From JBCCCJ01 sp039029315 (lineage in GTDB: Bacteria > Bacteroidota > Bacteroidia > J057): a DNA stretch of 64,000 nucleotides. The first letter of the stretch is position 1, and each line of letters begins with the position of its first letter. Positions 1 through 8,851 of the stretch are shown one piece after another. The notes beneath the pieces are model-generated. The model was not told where the DNA came from, ran no database searches, and saw only the letters and a list, made by a program, of their open reading frames with translations. The stretch spans positions 22,971 through 86,970 of the forward strand of contig JBCCGK010000044.1 of NCBI GenBank assembly GCA_039029315.1. The letters run 5' to 3'. The translations under genes and the position numbers were made by a program.

Positions 1-9
1 AGAAACTTA

Positions 10-1056
10 ATGAATTTGCGGATTAGCCAAATCGCCGAACTTATCCAGGCAAAAATCGAGGGAAATGCCGACCTGTATATACAGTCACTGGCCAAAATCG
101 AAACAGCGAAACAAGGCGAATTGAGCTTTTTGGGCAATCTTCGATATGAATCCTTCCTGTATTCCTCCAATGCTTCTGCAATCATTGTCGACGAGAATTT
201 CACCCCTTCACAAGAAATCAATCCTACTCTCTTAAGGGTAGCGAATCCATATGAGGCCTTTCGTCTTTTGCTATCTCATGTGTCAGAAGCCGACGCTGCT
301 AGTCATCAAGGAATCGAAGAATTGGCATTCGTACATGCTGATGCTACAATCGGCAAAGAGGTGTCTATTGGTGCATTTTCCTATATCAGCGAGGGAGTCG
401 TTATTGGAGACAATGTAAGAATCTTTCCTGGGACATTTGTAGGCAAAGGAGTCGAAATTGGTAGTCATACCACAATTGCTTCCAATGTGTCGATCTACCA
501 CGCTTGCAAAATAGGGCAACATTGTTTGATACATGCCGGCACTGTCATTGGGAGTGATGGCTTTGGGTTTCTTCCACAACCAGATGGCAGTTTCCAAAAA
601 GTCCCTCAAACAGGCAATGTCGTCATTGAGGATGGGGTAGAAATCGGAGCAAATTGTTGCATTGATCGCGCGACTCTGGGATCAACAACCATTCGTTCAG
701 GGGCAAAATTGGACAATTTGATCCAGTTGGCGCACAATGTTGAAATTGGGTCCCATTCAGTCATTGCTGCACAGGCAGGCATTGCAGGCAGTTCTAAATT
801 GGGAGCCTATTGCATGATTGGAGGACAAGTGGGCATCGTAGGACACCTTGAGATCGCAGACCAAACCAGAATCGACGCCCAATCAGGAGTAAATAGGTCT
901 ATCAAACAATCCGGTCAGGCCTTTCGGGGTTCTCCCATACAAGCATTTCGGCAACAGTTGAAATCCGAGGTTCTTTTTCGCAAATTGACCGAATTGTCTC
1001 AGCAAATCCATAACCTACAGACAGAGATTTCTCTACTCAAAAACAAGAAGGAATAG
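10..1056 (+). CDS. lpxD: UDP-3-O-acylglucosamine N-acyltransferase LpxD
   Basis: Third step of lipid A synthesis: transfers a 3-hydroxyacyl chain from acyl-ACP to the 2-amino group of UDP-3-O-acylglucosamine, in the cytosol. The 348-residue product has the LpxD N-terminal uridine-binding domain (about residues 1-100), then a left-handed beta-helix of hexapeptide repeats, then a C-terminal helix rich in Leu/Lys/Glu. The catalytic histidine is H242 in the motif LAHNVEIG. Length is normal for the family. It is followed after 7 bases by lpxC-fabZ and clearly belongs to the same operon. The ATG at base 10 gives the expected N-terminus; no upstream promoter can be judged because the window begins there. 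Confidence 0.96.
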   Translation: MNLRISQIAELIQAKIEGNADLYIQSLAKIETAKQGELSFLGNLRYESFLYSSNASAIIVDENFTPSQEINPTLLRVANPYEAFRLLLSHVSEADAASHQGIEELAFVHADATIGKEVSIGAFSYISEGVVIGDNVRIFPGTFVGKGVEIGSHTTIASNVSIYHACKIGQHCLIHAGTVIGSDGFGFLPQPDGSFQKVPQTGNVVIEDGVEIGANCCIDRATLGSTTIRSGAKLDNLIQLAHNVEIGSHSVIAAQAGIAGSSKLGAYCMIGGQVGIVGHLEIADQTRIDAQSGVNRSIKQSGQAFRGSPIQAFRQQLKSEVLFRKLTELSQQIHNLQTEISLLKNKKE

Positions 1057-1063
1057 CTAGTAC

Positions 1064-2455
1064 ATGGCAGATAAACAACATACCATACAGAAATCTGTTT
1101 CCGTAACAGGTATCGGCTTACATACGGGCAAACTGGTAACCATGAGTTTCCATCCTGCACCCGAAGGACATGGCTTTGTTTTCTATCGAACAGATCTTGA
1201 GAACAGTCCAGGCATTTTGGCGGATGTAGCAAATGTGGTTGATACTTCTCGGGGAACAACGATCGGGAATGGACAAGTAAAAATCCATACCGTTGAGCAT
1301 ACCCTGGCAGCTTTGGCAGGGATGCAGCTAGACAATGTGAGAATTGAGTTAGATGCGCCAGAACCTCCAGTCATGGACGGAAGTGCAAAAGACTTTACGC
1401 TCGCACTCAAAGAGGCTGGCAGACAGGAACAAGAAGCCGAACGGGTGTATTTCCACATAGATGAACCCATCCACCTGCTTGAAAATCAACAAAATACTGA
1501 ATTGGCTGCATTGCCAGCAGAAGATTTTCATGCCCGTGTGATGATCGATTTTAACTCTACCGTTCTCAAGGCACAACATGCCAGCATCACCAATTTGAGT
1601 CATTTCCCGGATGAAATTGCTGACAGTCGAACATTTTGTTTCCTGCATGAGCTTCAGGAATTGTACAATGCAGGGCTGATACAGGGCGGGAATCTTGACA
1701 GTGCTGTCGTCATTGCTGATCAGGGAATATCCCCTGAAGAAGAGGAACAACTTCGAGAGATCTTCAAGCGACCAGATGTTCCCATCAAAGAAGGCATTAT
1801 CAATGAGACAGGCCTACGGCATGACAATGAACCAGCGAGACATAAATTACTGGATTTGTTGGGGGATCTTGCCTTGGTTGGCCAGCCCATCAAAGGGCAC
1901 ATCATTGCCTCTCGACCAGGTCATGCAGCCAATGTAGAACTGGCCAAAAAGATCAAGGCCAAAATCAAGCAAAAACAAATCGCCAGCCGATTCCAGAAAG
2001 AGGAAAAGAAAGGCGTTATTTTTGATATCAATGCGATCCATGAAATTCTTCCCCATCGCTATCCTTTCTTATTGGTAGATAAAATTCTTGACTTCACTGA
2101 GAACACAATCACTGGTGTCAAAAATGTAACCATCAATGAGCCGTTTTTCCAGGGGCATTTTCCCGGAAATCCTATCATGCCAGCAGTTTTACAACTCGAA
2201 GCAATGGCGCAAGTAGGGGGAATATTGTTGCTCAATGCAATCGAAAATCCTAAATCCATCTGGGTTTATTTTGTTGCAATAGACAACGCAAGATTTAAAA
2301 AACCTGTTATACCAGGTGACACCCTTATCTTGGAGCTTGAAATGACTGCACACCGCAGAAGTATTTGCAAAATGTCTGGCAAAGGCTATGTCGATGGCAA
2401 ACTTGTTTGTTCGGCAGATCTCATCGCCAGTGTAGTTCCTAAAAACAAACTATGA
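1064..2455 (+). CDS. lpxC-fabZ: Bifunctional LpxC deacetylase / FabZ dehydratase fusion
   Basis: Two enzymes in one chain. Residues 1 to about 300 are UDP-3-O-acyl-N-acetylglucosamine deacetylase (LpxC), the committed zinc-dependent step of lipid A synthesis, with the zinc motif HTVEHT (H79) and the second metal/catalytic block around DNEPARHKLLDLLGDL. From about residue 317 the chain is 3-hydroxyacyl-ACP dehydratase (FabZ), with the hot-dog motifs LPHRYPFLLVD and FFQGHFPGNPIMPAV followed by QLEAMAQ, which holds the catalytic Glu. This fusion is a well-known trait of Bacteroidota. It links use of 3-hydroxyacyl-ACP for lipid A with its dehydration for fatty acid elongation. The stop codon overlaps the lpxA start (ATGA), which suggests translational coupling. 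Confidence 0.96.
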   Translation: MADKQHTIQKSVSVTGIGLHTGKLVTMSFHPAPEGHGFVFYRTDLENSPGILADVANVVDTSRGTTIGNGQVKIHTVEHTLAALAGMQLDNVRIELDAPEPPVMDGSAKDFTLALKEAGRQEQEAERVYFHIDEPIHLLENQQNTELAALPAEDFHARVMIDFNSTVLKAQHASITNLSHFPDEIADSRTFCFLHELQELYNAGLIQGGNLDSAVVIADQGISPEEEEQLREIFKRPDVPIKEGIINETGLRHDNEPARHKLLDLLGDLALVGQPIKGHIIASRPGHAANVELAKKIKAKIKQKQIASRFQKEEKKGVIFDINAIHEILPHRYPFLLVDKILDFTENTITGVKNVTINEPFFQGHFPGNPIMPAVLQLEAMAQVGGILLLNAIENPKSIWVYFVAIDNARFKKPVIPGDTLILELEMTAHRRSICKMSGKGYVDGKLVCSADLIASVVPKNKL

Positions 2456-3498
2456 CCTCACACCATTCTAGCCAAAACCCAACAACACTCACACAAGTCC
2501 ATCCCAACGCTAAGATTCATCCTTCCGTACAAATTCAGCCATTTGCCGTTATCCACGACAACGTTGAAATCGGCGAAGGAAGCTGGATCGGATCTAACGT
2601 TGTGATTTACAGCGGCGTCCGCATTGGCAAGAATTGCCGAATCATGCCCGGGACAGTCATTTCTGCCAATTCACAGCAATTGGAATTCTGGCGAAAAGAA
2701 CAAAACCCTGCCGAAGATATGGGCCAAGTCATCATTGGTGATTCTGTCCATATTGAGCCTTCCGCCAACATTCACGGAGGAATCTCTATCGGTGAAGGGA
2801 GCTGGATCGGATCGAGTTGTACCATACATGATGGAGCCAGAATAGGAAAACATTGTAAAATCTTTCCTGGAGCCGTTGTGTCTGCCATTCCCCAGGATTT
2901 GAAATTTCATGGAGAAAAAACCACGCTCGAAATTGGTGATCATACCACCATCCGAGAATTCGCTACCCTGAATCGCGGAACAGAGTATTATGGAAAAACC
3001 GTCATTGGCAAACATGTGCTCATCATGGCTTATGTCCATGTCGCGCATGATTGCATCATCGGAGATCACTCTATTCTCGTAAACGGGGTAAATATCGCAG
3101 GACATGTGGAACTGGAAGAATATGCCTTCATCGGAGGCTTGTCTGCTGTTCATCAATTTGTGAAAATTGGAAAACATGCCTTTATCTCTGGCGGCACCCT
3201 GGTCCGAAAAGATGTTCCCCCCTATGTCAAGGCTGGGAGAGATCCCGTTCAATATGAAGGAGTTAACTCTATCGGCTTGAGAAGAAGAGGGTTTTCGAAC
3301 TCCACCATCCATCATATTCAGGATATTTACCGTCATGTATTTCTCAATGGGTTAAATACTGCCCAGGCATTAGACTACGCAGAGACTCAAATTGAGGCAA
3401 CTGAAGAGCGGGATGAAATCCTGACATTTATCAGAAAAGCAACCCGTGGAATCATCAAGGGATATGGAGTTTCCAAGGGAACTTCTTCCGATGTCTAA
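2452..3498 (+). CDS. lpxA: UDP-N-acetylglucosamine O-acyltransferase LpxA with duplicated N-terminal coils
   Basis: First step of lipid A synthesis: O-acylation of UDP-GlcNAc from 3-hydroxyacyl-ACP. The catalytic region is intact: H199 in VHVAHDC matches the catalytic His of E. coli LpxA, and H196, H218 (AGHV) and H234 (VHQF) are also kept, as is the C-terminal helical part with GLRRRGFS. The protein is odd in length, 348 residues against about 260 for the family. The extra length is an N-terminal segment: residues 23-79 align without gaps to residues 96-152, both with IGEGSWIGS and a following RIGK(N/H)C(R/K)I block. The second copy is the canonical LpxA N-terminus, so the first is an added half-helix. 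Overlaps the gene before by 4 bases and the ABC ATPase start by 8 bases. Confidence 0.93.
   Translation: MTSHHSSQNPTTLTQVHPNAKIHPSVQIQPFAVIHDNVEIGEGSWIGSNVVIYSGVRIGKNCRIMPGTVISANSQQLEFWRKEQNPAEDMGQVIIGDSVHIEPSANIHGGISIGEGSWIGSSCTIHDGARIGKHCKIFPGAVVSAIPQDLKFHGEKTTLEIGDHTTIREFATLNRGTEYYGKTVIGKHVLIMAYVHVAHDCIIGDHSILVNGVNIAGHVELEEYAFIGGLSAVHQFVKIGKHAFISGGTLVRKDVPPYVKAGRDPVQYEGVNSIGLRRRGFSNSTIHHIQDIYRHVFLNGLNTAQALDYAETQIEATEERDEILTFIRKATRGIIKGYGVSKGTSSDV
2518..2907 (+). repeat. Internal duplication inside lpxA (two 57-codon copies)
   Basis: Copy 1 is 2518-2688 and copy 2 is 2737-2907, offset 73 codons. Both encode hexapeptide coils with a shared IGEGSWIGS block and end in a similar QxL(E/K)F motif. 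At DNA level the block around GGATCGGATC is nearly identical while the rest has diverged, which points to an old duplication kept under selection rather than an assembly artefact. Confidence 0.8.
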
Positions 3499-4114
3499 GA
3501 ACGGCTTGCATATTGAACTTCAGCAGTTAGGCAAGAAATTTTATCAAAGATGGCTGTTTAGAGGAATCAACCACGACTTCTCTGAACAGCCTCACTTAGC
3601 TATCATTGGCAAAAACGGCTCAGGAAAATCCACCTTGATGCGGATCATCTCTGGTCAGATGAATGCCACTGAAGGCAAAGTCATTTATCGGCAGAACCAG
3701 CAATTAATTCCCGCCTCCAAAAGGTATCAGCAACTCAGCTGGTCAGGGCCGCATGTGCAAGTATATGCAGATTTGAGCTGGCAAGAGCAACTGGACCTCC
3801 ACTTTCGATTTTGTGACTGCTTGCTTCCCAATCGAGAGGATCTACACGATCTCCTTCATCTTCAATCGCACAGGCATAAAAAATTGCGGTTCTTTTCTTC
3901 TGGTATGCTACAGAGAGCCAAAGTTGGATTGGCTCTTTTCTCCAAATCCAACCTATTGATGCTGGATGAGCCGACCAGTCATATGGATGTAGAAAATGCC
4001 CAACTGATGCTTGGACTGATCCGACAACACCTGGGAAACAGGATTTTTGTCCTCGCGTCTAATATGGAACGGGAGTATGCCGAAGTTCCGCACAAATTAT
4101 TCCTCAAGGGATAG
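3491..4114 (+). CDS. Stand-alone ABC transporter ATP-binding protein
   Basis: A 207-residue nucleotide-binding subunit with Walker A GKNGSGKST, signature FSSGMLQR (the SSGM form seen in CcmA-like and exporter ATPases), Walker B LLMLDEPT and D-loop SHMD. The usual H-loop histidine after Walker B appears replaced by Asn (VLASNME). The start is taken at 3491, inside the end of lpxA; an in-frame start at 3446 would add 15 unlikely residues. It is translationally linked to the lipid A genes, which hints at a role in lipid or envelope transport, but no permease gene is near, so the substrate is unknown. Confidence 0.82.
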   Translation: MSKNGLHIELQQLGKKFYQRWLFRGINHDFSEQPHLAIIGKNGSGKSTLMRIISGQMNATEGKVIYRQNQQLIPASKRYQQLSWSGPHVQVYADLSWQEQLDLHFRFCDCLLPNREDLHDLLHLQSHRHKKLRFFSSGMLQRAKVGLALFSKSNLLMLDEPTSHMDVENAQLMLGLIRQHLGNRIFVLASNMEREYAEVPHKLFLKG

Positions 4115-4138
4115 TTCTCCTTCATAAAGCAGCTTGAT

Positions 4139-6328
4139 ATGGCTAGGTGGACCCTTCAGATTATTGCATGGCTAGTTCTACTTGCAGGGAGTGTCACTTC
4201 CACAGATGCACAGGTGCTAGAAACCAACACCTCTATTCCCATTTTTCACAGCGGAAGTCTCCTAAGCAGCCCATTTGCTGGCGGAGTCAATGAGCCACAG
4301 TTCTCAGCAGTAGAGTTGAATGCGGATAATCAAATCGATTTGGTCGTATTTGACCGCTCGGGAAATGTTCTTATTCCTTTTCTCAGAGATACATCAAGTT
4401 CATCTCCTTATGTGTATGCCCCCTATCTCAAAGCCAGCTTTCCGCCACTTGAGCAGTGGGCGCTCTTTCGGGATTATGACTGTGATGGCCGCATGGATCT
4501 TTTTACCTCTCATCCGGATTCTAATGGGGTGAGGCTGTATCACAATGATTCTTCCAATGGAATTTTACAATTCTCTCTGGTTGCGGAGTTGTTACAAGCC
4601 CAGAACGAGAACATCTATGTCCCATTTTCGGATATACCTGCAATCGTCGATGTGGATGGAGACACGGATCTGGATATCTTAAGTTTTGATCCGGCAGGTC
4701 TGCATGTCCAATGGTATGAAAACATATCTGCCACTCCCTGTGAATTGCCTCAGTTTGAGTTGACAGATGCTTGCTGGGGGAATTTTGAAGAAGCGGGTCT
4801 GACAAATGAAATTACTCTTGGTATAGCTTGCAAACGCGACAATGGAACCTCCAACCATCCGACGGCCCATGCCGGGTCTTCCATAGGTGCATTTGATGCC
4901 GAAGGAGATGGGGATCTTGAGGTCCTGTTGGGGGATTTGAATCATGCCAATCTCGTCCTGCTTACCAATGGAGGAACTACTCTTCACGCAGACATGGTGT
5001 CGGTAGAGCCAGGTTTTCCCACGAATAGTGTCCCTGTAGATCTCCGGCAATTTCCCGCATCATATTTCATAGATGTCACCAGAGATGGACTGACAGACTT
5101 GTTGGTTGCTCCCAATATCCCAGGAATCTCCCTCAATGTCGGGAACGTCTGGCTGTATCGAAACATTGGAAGCAACTCCACTCCCTTATTCTCGTTTCAA
5201 CAGAAAGATTTTTTGGAGGAGACGATGATCGATCTAGGCAGGGCTGCCAAACCAGTATTCTTTGACATGAATGGAGATGGATTATTAGACATCGTCGCGG
5301 GCAATTCGCTTTTTCGGGAAGAGGCATTAGAGGAAAGCAGTTCTCTATGGGTGTACCGGAATGCAGGCAGCTCAACTGAGCCTGAATTTGAGCGATTGAC
5401 AACGAATTTTCTCCAACTTACTTCTTTGTTCAATCCACCCAGATTTGGATTTCACCCGACTTTTGGGGATGTAGATGGAGATGGAGATGATGATTTGGTT
5501 CTGGGAGATGAAAGCGGAAAGGTTCATTATTTCAAAAATATTGCAGCCTTAGGAAGTCCACCAAGTTTCATCTTATTTGCTCCTGAACTTGCAGGAATTG
5601 ATGTTGGTGCTGATGCTGCCCCCCAACTAATCGACCTAAACAGGGATGGTCTGGCGGATCTTCTCATTGGCGAAAGAAGTGGCAATTTGAATTATTTTGA
5701 AAATACAGGCACACAGGGAAATGCCGATTTCAGTTCTCCTGCAATCATGGATTTTGGGGGGGTAGATGTTCTGATTCCCTGCTGTACTGGCTATAGTGTT
5801 CCATTTGTTTTTGAGAATGAGGAGGGAATATATGAAATGGTGGTTGGCGCCGAATCCGGACAATTATTTCATTATACCAATATCGAAGGCAATTTGTCAG
5901 GGGTCTTTAGCCTGAACAGCACCGATTATGGAGAACTGAATGAAGGCAGTAGAGCTAGTCCACATGCTGCTGATATCACCAATGATGGCAAAAAAGAATG
6001 GATCATTGGCAATAGTAGAGGGGGATTTGCCATCCTGGAAGCCAAACCGCCCTCCTCTGCCCCATCCATCGAACCAGATCAACCACTTTTGCTTTGGCCC
6101 AATCCCGGAACTTCATTTTTCAACATCGCGCATTCAGAGGCTTCTTCTGGTCCTCTTCAGATTGAAGTATTTGATCTTCATGGGACCAGATTGAGCAGGA
6201 AGACCTTCTTTCCAGCTTCAGGCCATGTGTCAATTTCTACTGACACCTGGCCAACAGCTGTGTATTTAGTCCGCGCCACCACCATTAATGGAAGACAATA
6301 TGTACAAAAATGGTCTCTTCACCGATAA
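4139..6328 (+). CDS. Secreted FG-GAP/VCBS repeat protein with T9SS sorting domain (copy 1)
   Basis: A 729-residue exported protein: signal peptide at residues 1-25 (hydrophobic IIAWLVLLAGSV), many FG-GAP/VCBS-type repeats with DxDGDxxxD calcium-like loops (for example DVDGDTDLDI, DVDGDGDDDL), and a C-terminal type A sorting domain of about 75 residues beginning near LLLWPNPG and ending in QKWSLHR. Proteins of this build are sent across the outer membrane by the type IX system and often stay on the surface; the repeats form a beta-propeller-like fold used in binding. It is a clear paralogue of the gene at 45177-47390, sharing the HAGSS, DGDGD and NGGT blocks in the same order. It lies 24 bases after the ABC gene on the same strand. 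Ligand unknown. Confidence 0.85.
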   Translation: MARWTLQIIAWLVLLAGSVTSTDAQVLETNTSIPIFHSGSLLSSPFAGGVNEPQFSAVELNADNQIDLVVFDRSGNVLIPFLRDTSSSSPYVYAPYLKASFPPLEQWALFRDYDCDGRMDLFTSHPDSNGVRLYHNDSSNGILQFSLVAELLQAQNENIYVPFSDIPAIVDVDGDTDLDILSFDPAGLHVQWYENISATPCELPQFELTDACWGNFEEAGLTNEITLGIACKRDNGTSNHPTAHAGSSIGAFDAEGDGDLEVLLGDLNHANLVLLTNGGTTLHADMVSVEPGFPTNSVPVDLRQFPASYFIDVTRDGLTDLLVAPNIPGISLNVGNVWLYRNIGSNSTPLFSFQQKDFLEETMIDLGRAAKPVFFDMNGDGLLDIVAGNSLFREEALEESSSLWVYRNAGSSTEPEFERLTTNFLQLTSLFNPPRFGFHPTFGDVDGDGDDDLVLGDESGKVHYFKNIAALGSPPSFILFAPELAGIDVGADAAPQLIDLNRDGLADLLIGERSGNLNYFENTGTQGNADFSSPAIMDFGGVDVLIPCCTGYSVPFVFENEEGIYEMVVGAESGQLFHYTNIEGNLSGVFSLNSTDYGELNEGSRASPHAADITNDGKKEWIIGNSRGGFAILEAKPPSSAPSIEPDQPLLLWPNPGTSFFNIAHSEASSGPLQIEVFDLHGTRLSRKTFFPASGHVSISTDTWPTAVYLVRATTINGRQYVQKWSLHR

Positions 6329-6500
6329 GATACTATTCGAATGTAGACCTCATCCCCTGTTTGAATATTCAGGAATTATGAATCTCTTCAAGGAGTAGCA
6401 CTCTCTTCAGCTGTATCCGCCAGGGAGATTCCAAACCTGAGGATCCCAAATTCCCGCCTACCAAAGGCAGACTAGCTCTACGAAATCCCGATTTTTGTAC

Positions 6501-6508
6501 TATTTTTG
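6501..6508 (+). promoter_or_regulatory. Candidate -7 promoter element for the M20 dipeptidase gene
   Basis: TATTTTTG fits the Bacteroidota -7 consensus TAnnTTTG. It would start transcription near 6512, 21 bases before the ATG at 6533. I see no good -33 element at the right distance, so confidence is moderate. It argues against the longer in-frame start near 6509. Confidence 0.45.
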
Positions 6509-6532
6509 ATGATCACAAAAATAAGACCCCTT

Positions 6533-7912
6533 ATGGCAACTTCCATTCGAACCTACGTAGACCAGCATAGATCCCGATTTTTGGACGAAATCATTGATTG
6601 GTTGAAAATTCCAAGCATCAGTGCAGATTCTGCCTATAAACAAGATGTGGACAATGCTGCGAATTGGCTGATGGAAAAGTTTCGGGAATTGGGGATGGAT
6701 AAGGTAGAGAAAATACCCACAGAAGGGCATCCAGTGGTCTATGCAGAAAAAATTGTAGATCCTTCTCTCCCAACCATTTTGACATATGGTCATTATGATG
6801 TTCAACCACCTGACCCATTGGAACTGTGGAACAGTCCTCCATTCGAACCTGTCATCAAAGACGAAAAGATATATGCTCGTGGTGCCTGCGATGACAAGGG
6901 GCAGCTATATATGCATGTCAAGGCCCTGGAAATTCTGGTCAAACAAGGCAGCTTGCCATGCAACGTCAAATACATTGTAGAAGGAGAAGAGGAAATTGGC
7001 AGTGATCACCTGGAAGATTTCGTCAGGGCACATAAGGAGATGCTCAAAGCTGATATTATTCTGGTCTCTGATACTTCCATGATTGCCAATGATGTTCCCT
7101 CTGTGACCGTCGGCCTGAGAGGATTGTCATATCTGGAAGTAGAGGTAACTGGTCCCAATCGAGACCTTCACTCTGGCATATATGGAGGGGCAGTTGCCAA
7201 TCCAATCAATGTCTTGTGTGAGATGATCGCCTCCCTCAAGGATGAGCAAGGCAGAATTAGCATTCCCGGATTTTATGACAAAGTTATGGAATTGTCACAA
7301 GAAGATCGGCAAGAGATGGCTCGACAACCTTTCGATCAAGATGAATATCAACAGGCATTGGGAATAGCCACCACTGCTGGCGAAGAAGGATATACAACCA
7401 TCGAACGAGCTTCCATTCGCCCAACATTGGACGTAAACGGCATTTGGGGTGGATATATAGGAGAAGGCGCAAAAACGGTACTTCCGTCTCAGGCGTTTGC
7501 AAAAATCTCCATGCGGCTGGTTCCCCATCAGCAATCAGATGAAATCACCCAATTGTTTGCCGATCACTTCTCCAGCATTGCGCCAGATTCAGTCACCGTA
7601 ACGGTCAAGCCACATCATGGTGGAGAGGCCGCAGTCGTGTCGACCCAATCAGCGGGATACCTCGCAGCCTCAAGAGCTATGGAGACATCATTTGGAAAAA
7701 AGCCGATTCCTTCACGTTCAGGAGGCTCTATTCCGATTGTCGCCTTGTTTCAGGAGGTTTTGGGACTGGATACTGTCTTGATGGGATTTGGCCTCAATTC
7801 TGATGCGATTCACAGTCCCAATGAGCACTATGGTGTATTCAACTATTTGAAAGGTATTGAAACCATTCCACTCTTCCACACTTACTTTGCCGAACTGCAT
7901 CAAGACAATTGA
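6533..7912 (+). CDS. M20-family metallodipeptidase
   Basis: Cytosolic zinc peptidase of the M20 family (carnosinase/DUG1-like branch), 459 residues, which hydrolyses dipeptides or short peptides. Metal and catalytic motifs are visible in order: TYGHYDVQPPDP, ARGACDDKGQ, VEGEEEIGS, the HSGIYGG dimer-domain block, RSGGSIP and the final HSPNE. No signal peptide is present once the start is set at 6533. Downstream, the YdcF-like gene starts 3 bases after the stop codon, so the two are probably co-transcribed. Exact substrate cannot be told from sequence. Confidence 0.9.
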   Translation: MATSIRTYVDQHRSRFLDEIIDWLKIPSISADSAYKQDVDNAANWLMEKFRELGMDKVEKIPTEGHPVVYAEKIVDPSLPTILTYGHYDVQPPDPLELWNSPPFEPVIKDEKIYARGACDDKGQLYMHVKALEILVKQGSLPCNVKYIVEGEEEIGSDHLEDFVRAHKEMLKADIILVSDTSMIANDVPSVTVGLRGLSYLEVEVTGPNRDLHSGIYGGAVANPINVLCEMIASLKDEQGRISIPGFYDKVMELSQEDRQEMARQPFDQDEYQQALGIATTAGEEGYTTIERASIRPTLDVNGIWGGYIGEGAKTVLPSQAFAKISMRLVPHQQSDEITQLFADHFSSIAPDSVTVTVKPHHGGEAAVVSTQSAGYLAASRAMETSFGKKPIPSRSGGSIPIVALFQEVLGLDTVLMGFGLNSDAIHSPNEHYGVFNYLKGIETIPLFHTYFAELHQDN

Positions 7913-7914
7913 TT

Positions 7915-8538
7915 ATGGGCAAATTTTTCAAAAAACTCCTCATCTTTCTCTCCATCTTATTGGTGGTAGGATTCAGCTTGTTCTTGTTGCGATTTACGAT
8001 TCTCAAAGGAATCGGCTATAGTCTGATCTATGAAGATCCCAATGTTGAAGTAGACGCAGCCTTTGTGTTATCCAGCAGCCCCAATGAAAGGTGTGAATAT
8101 GCAGCAGAACTATATCATCTGAACCTTTTTCCACTGGTGATCACCATGGGAGAATCGGTTAATCCCTCTCTCCTTGCCATGAATATCCAGCAAACAGATG
8201 CACAACTAGCCCGAACAGTGCTGATTCGATCTGGGGTGGACTCTACAGCGATTCGGGTGATCAATAGAGGCAGCAGTACATTTGAGGAATCTGAGCAGAT
8301 CCTCGGCTATGCCACGCGGGAAGGGTTTCAAAGTATCATGATCATCAGTTCCCAGTTCCACACCCGCCGTATCAAAAAAGTATTTAAGAAAAAGTTCAAG
8401 CAAGCAGGCATTGATGTGGTCATCAAAGGTGCTCCACCGAAACGGTATGAGGTTGATCACTGGTGGGAAAATGAAGAGGCCATGATCAATGTGAATAACG
8501 AATATGTCAAACTCTTGTACTATGGCTGGAAATACTGA
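7915..8538 (+). CDS. YdcF/SanA/ElyC-family (DUF218) membrane-anchored protein
   Basis: A 207-residue protein with one N-terminal membrane segment (LIFLSILLVVGFSLFLLRF) and a DUF218 domain: conserved N-terminal strand AAFVLSS, a STFEESEQI block and SSQFHTRRI in the second half. Members of this family act in the cell envelope; some E. coli relatives affect barrier function and lipid carrier metabolism, but the enzymatic activity is unsettled. It follows the dipeptidase stop directly, with the ATG at 7915 preferred over a TTG at 7909. It converges with the acyl carrier protein gene. Confidence 0.75.
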   Translation: MGKFFKKLLIFLSILLVVGFSLFLLRFTILKGIGYSLIYEDPNVEVDAAFVLSSSPNERCEYAAELYHLNLFPLVITMGESVNPSLLAMNIQQTDAQLARTVLIRSGVDSTAIRVINRGSSTFEESEQILGYATREGFQSIMIISSQFHTRRIKKVFKKKFKQAGIDVVIKGAPPKRYEVDHWWENEEAMINVNNEYVKLLYYGWKY

Positions 8539-8550
8539 TCCTTACTCAGA

Positions 8551-8814
8551 TTAGGATACCGGTTGATATTTCTGTTCAATGAGATGCAGCAAATCTCCGG
8601 GGGAAGCGAGGTGTGTCCATTCATGATCTGGCAGATGGATCAAAAAATCTTTTTCACAAATCATGATCATTTCTACCATATCCAATGAGTCCAGCCCTAG
8701 ATCAGCCTTAAAGTTTGATTGAAGGTCATAAGAATCAGGGGCAATTTCTGCAATGTCGATTATGATAGATCTAAGGGTGTCGGCGAGGCTGGCAGAACTC
8801 AAAGTGGCTTTCAT
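8551..8814 (-). CDS. Acyl carrier protein, orphan
   Basis: An 87-residue acyl carrier protein with the phosphopantetheine attachment motif LGLDSLDMVE, where S43 would carry the prosthetic group. Helix I and the acidic helix II face are recognisable. It is not next to fab genes, unlike the main fatty-acid ACP, so it is probably a secondary carrier serving some specialised acyl transfer. Its product is shorter on acidic residues near the C-terminus than AcpP. It is transcribed divergently from the YjbQ gene with only 37 bases between the two starts. Confidence 0.85.
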   Translation of the reverse strand: MKATLSSASLADTLRSIIIDIAEIAPDSYDLQSNFKADLGLDSLDMVEMIMICEKDFLIHLPDHEWTHLASPGDLLHLIEQKYQPVS

Positions 8815-8851
8815 AAATTCTGAGTTGTGAAATTATCTATTGTTTTTGTTT

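Noticed and set aside
2671..3336. Long open frame of 221 codons on the minus strand inside lpxA
   Set aside because: It is antisense to a clearly conserved enzyme and shows no homology or domain; the codon bias of the sense gene explains it.
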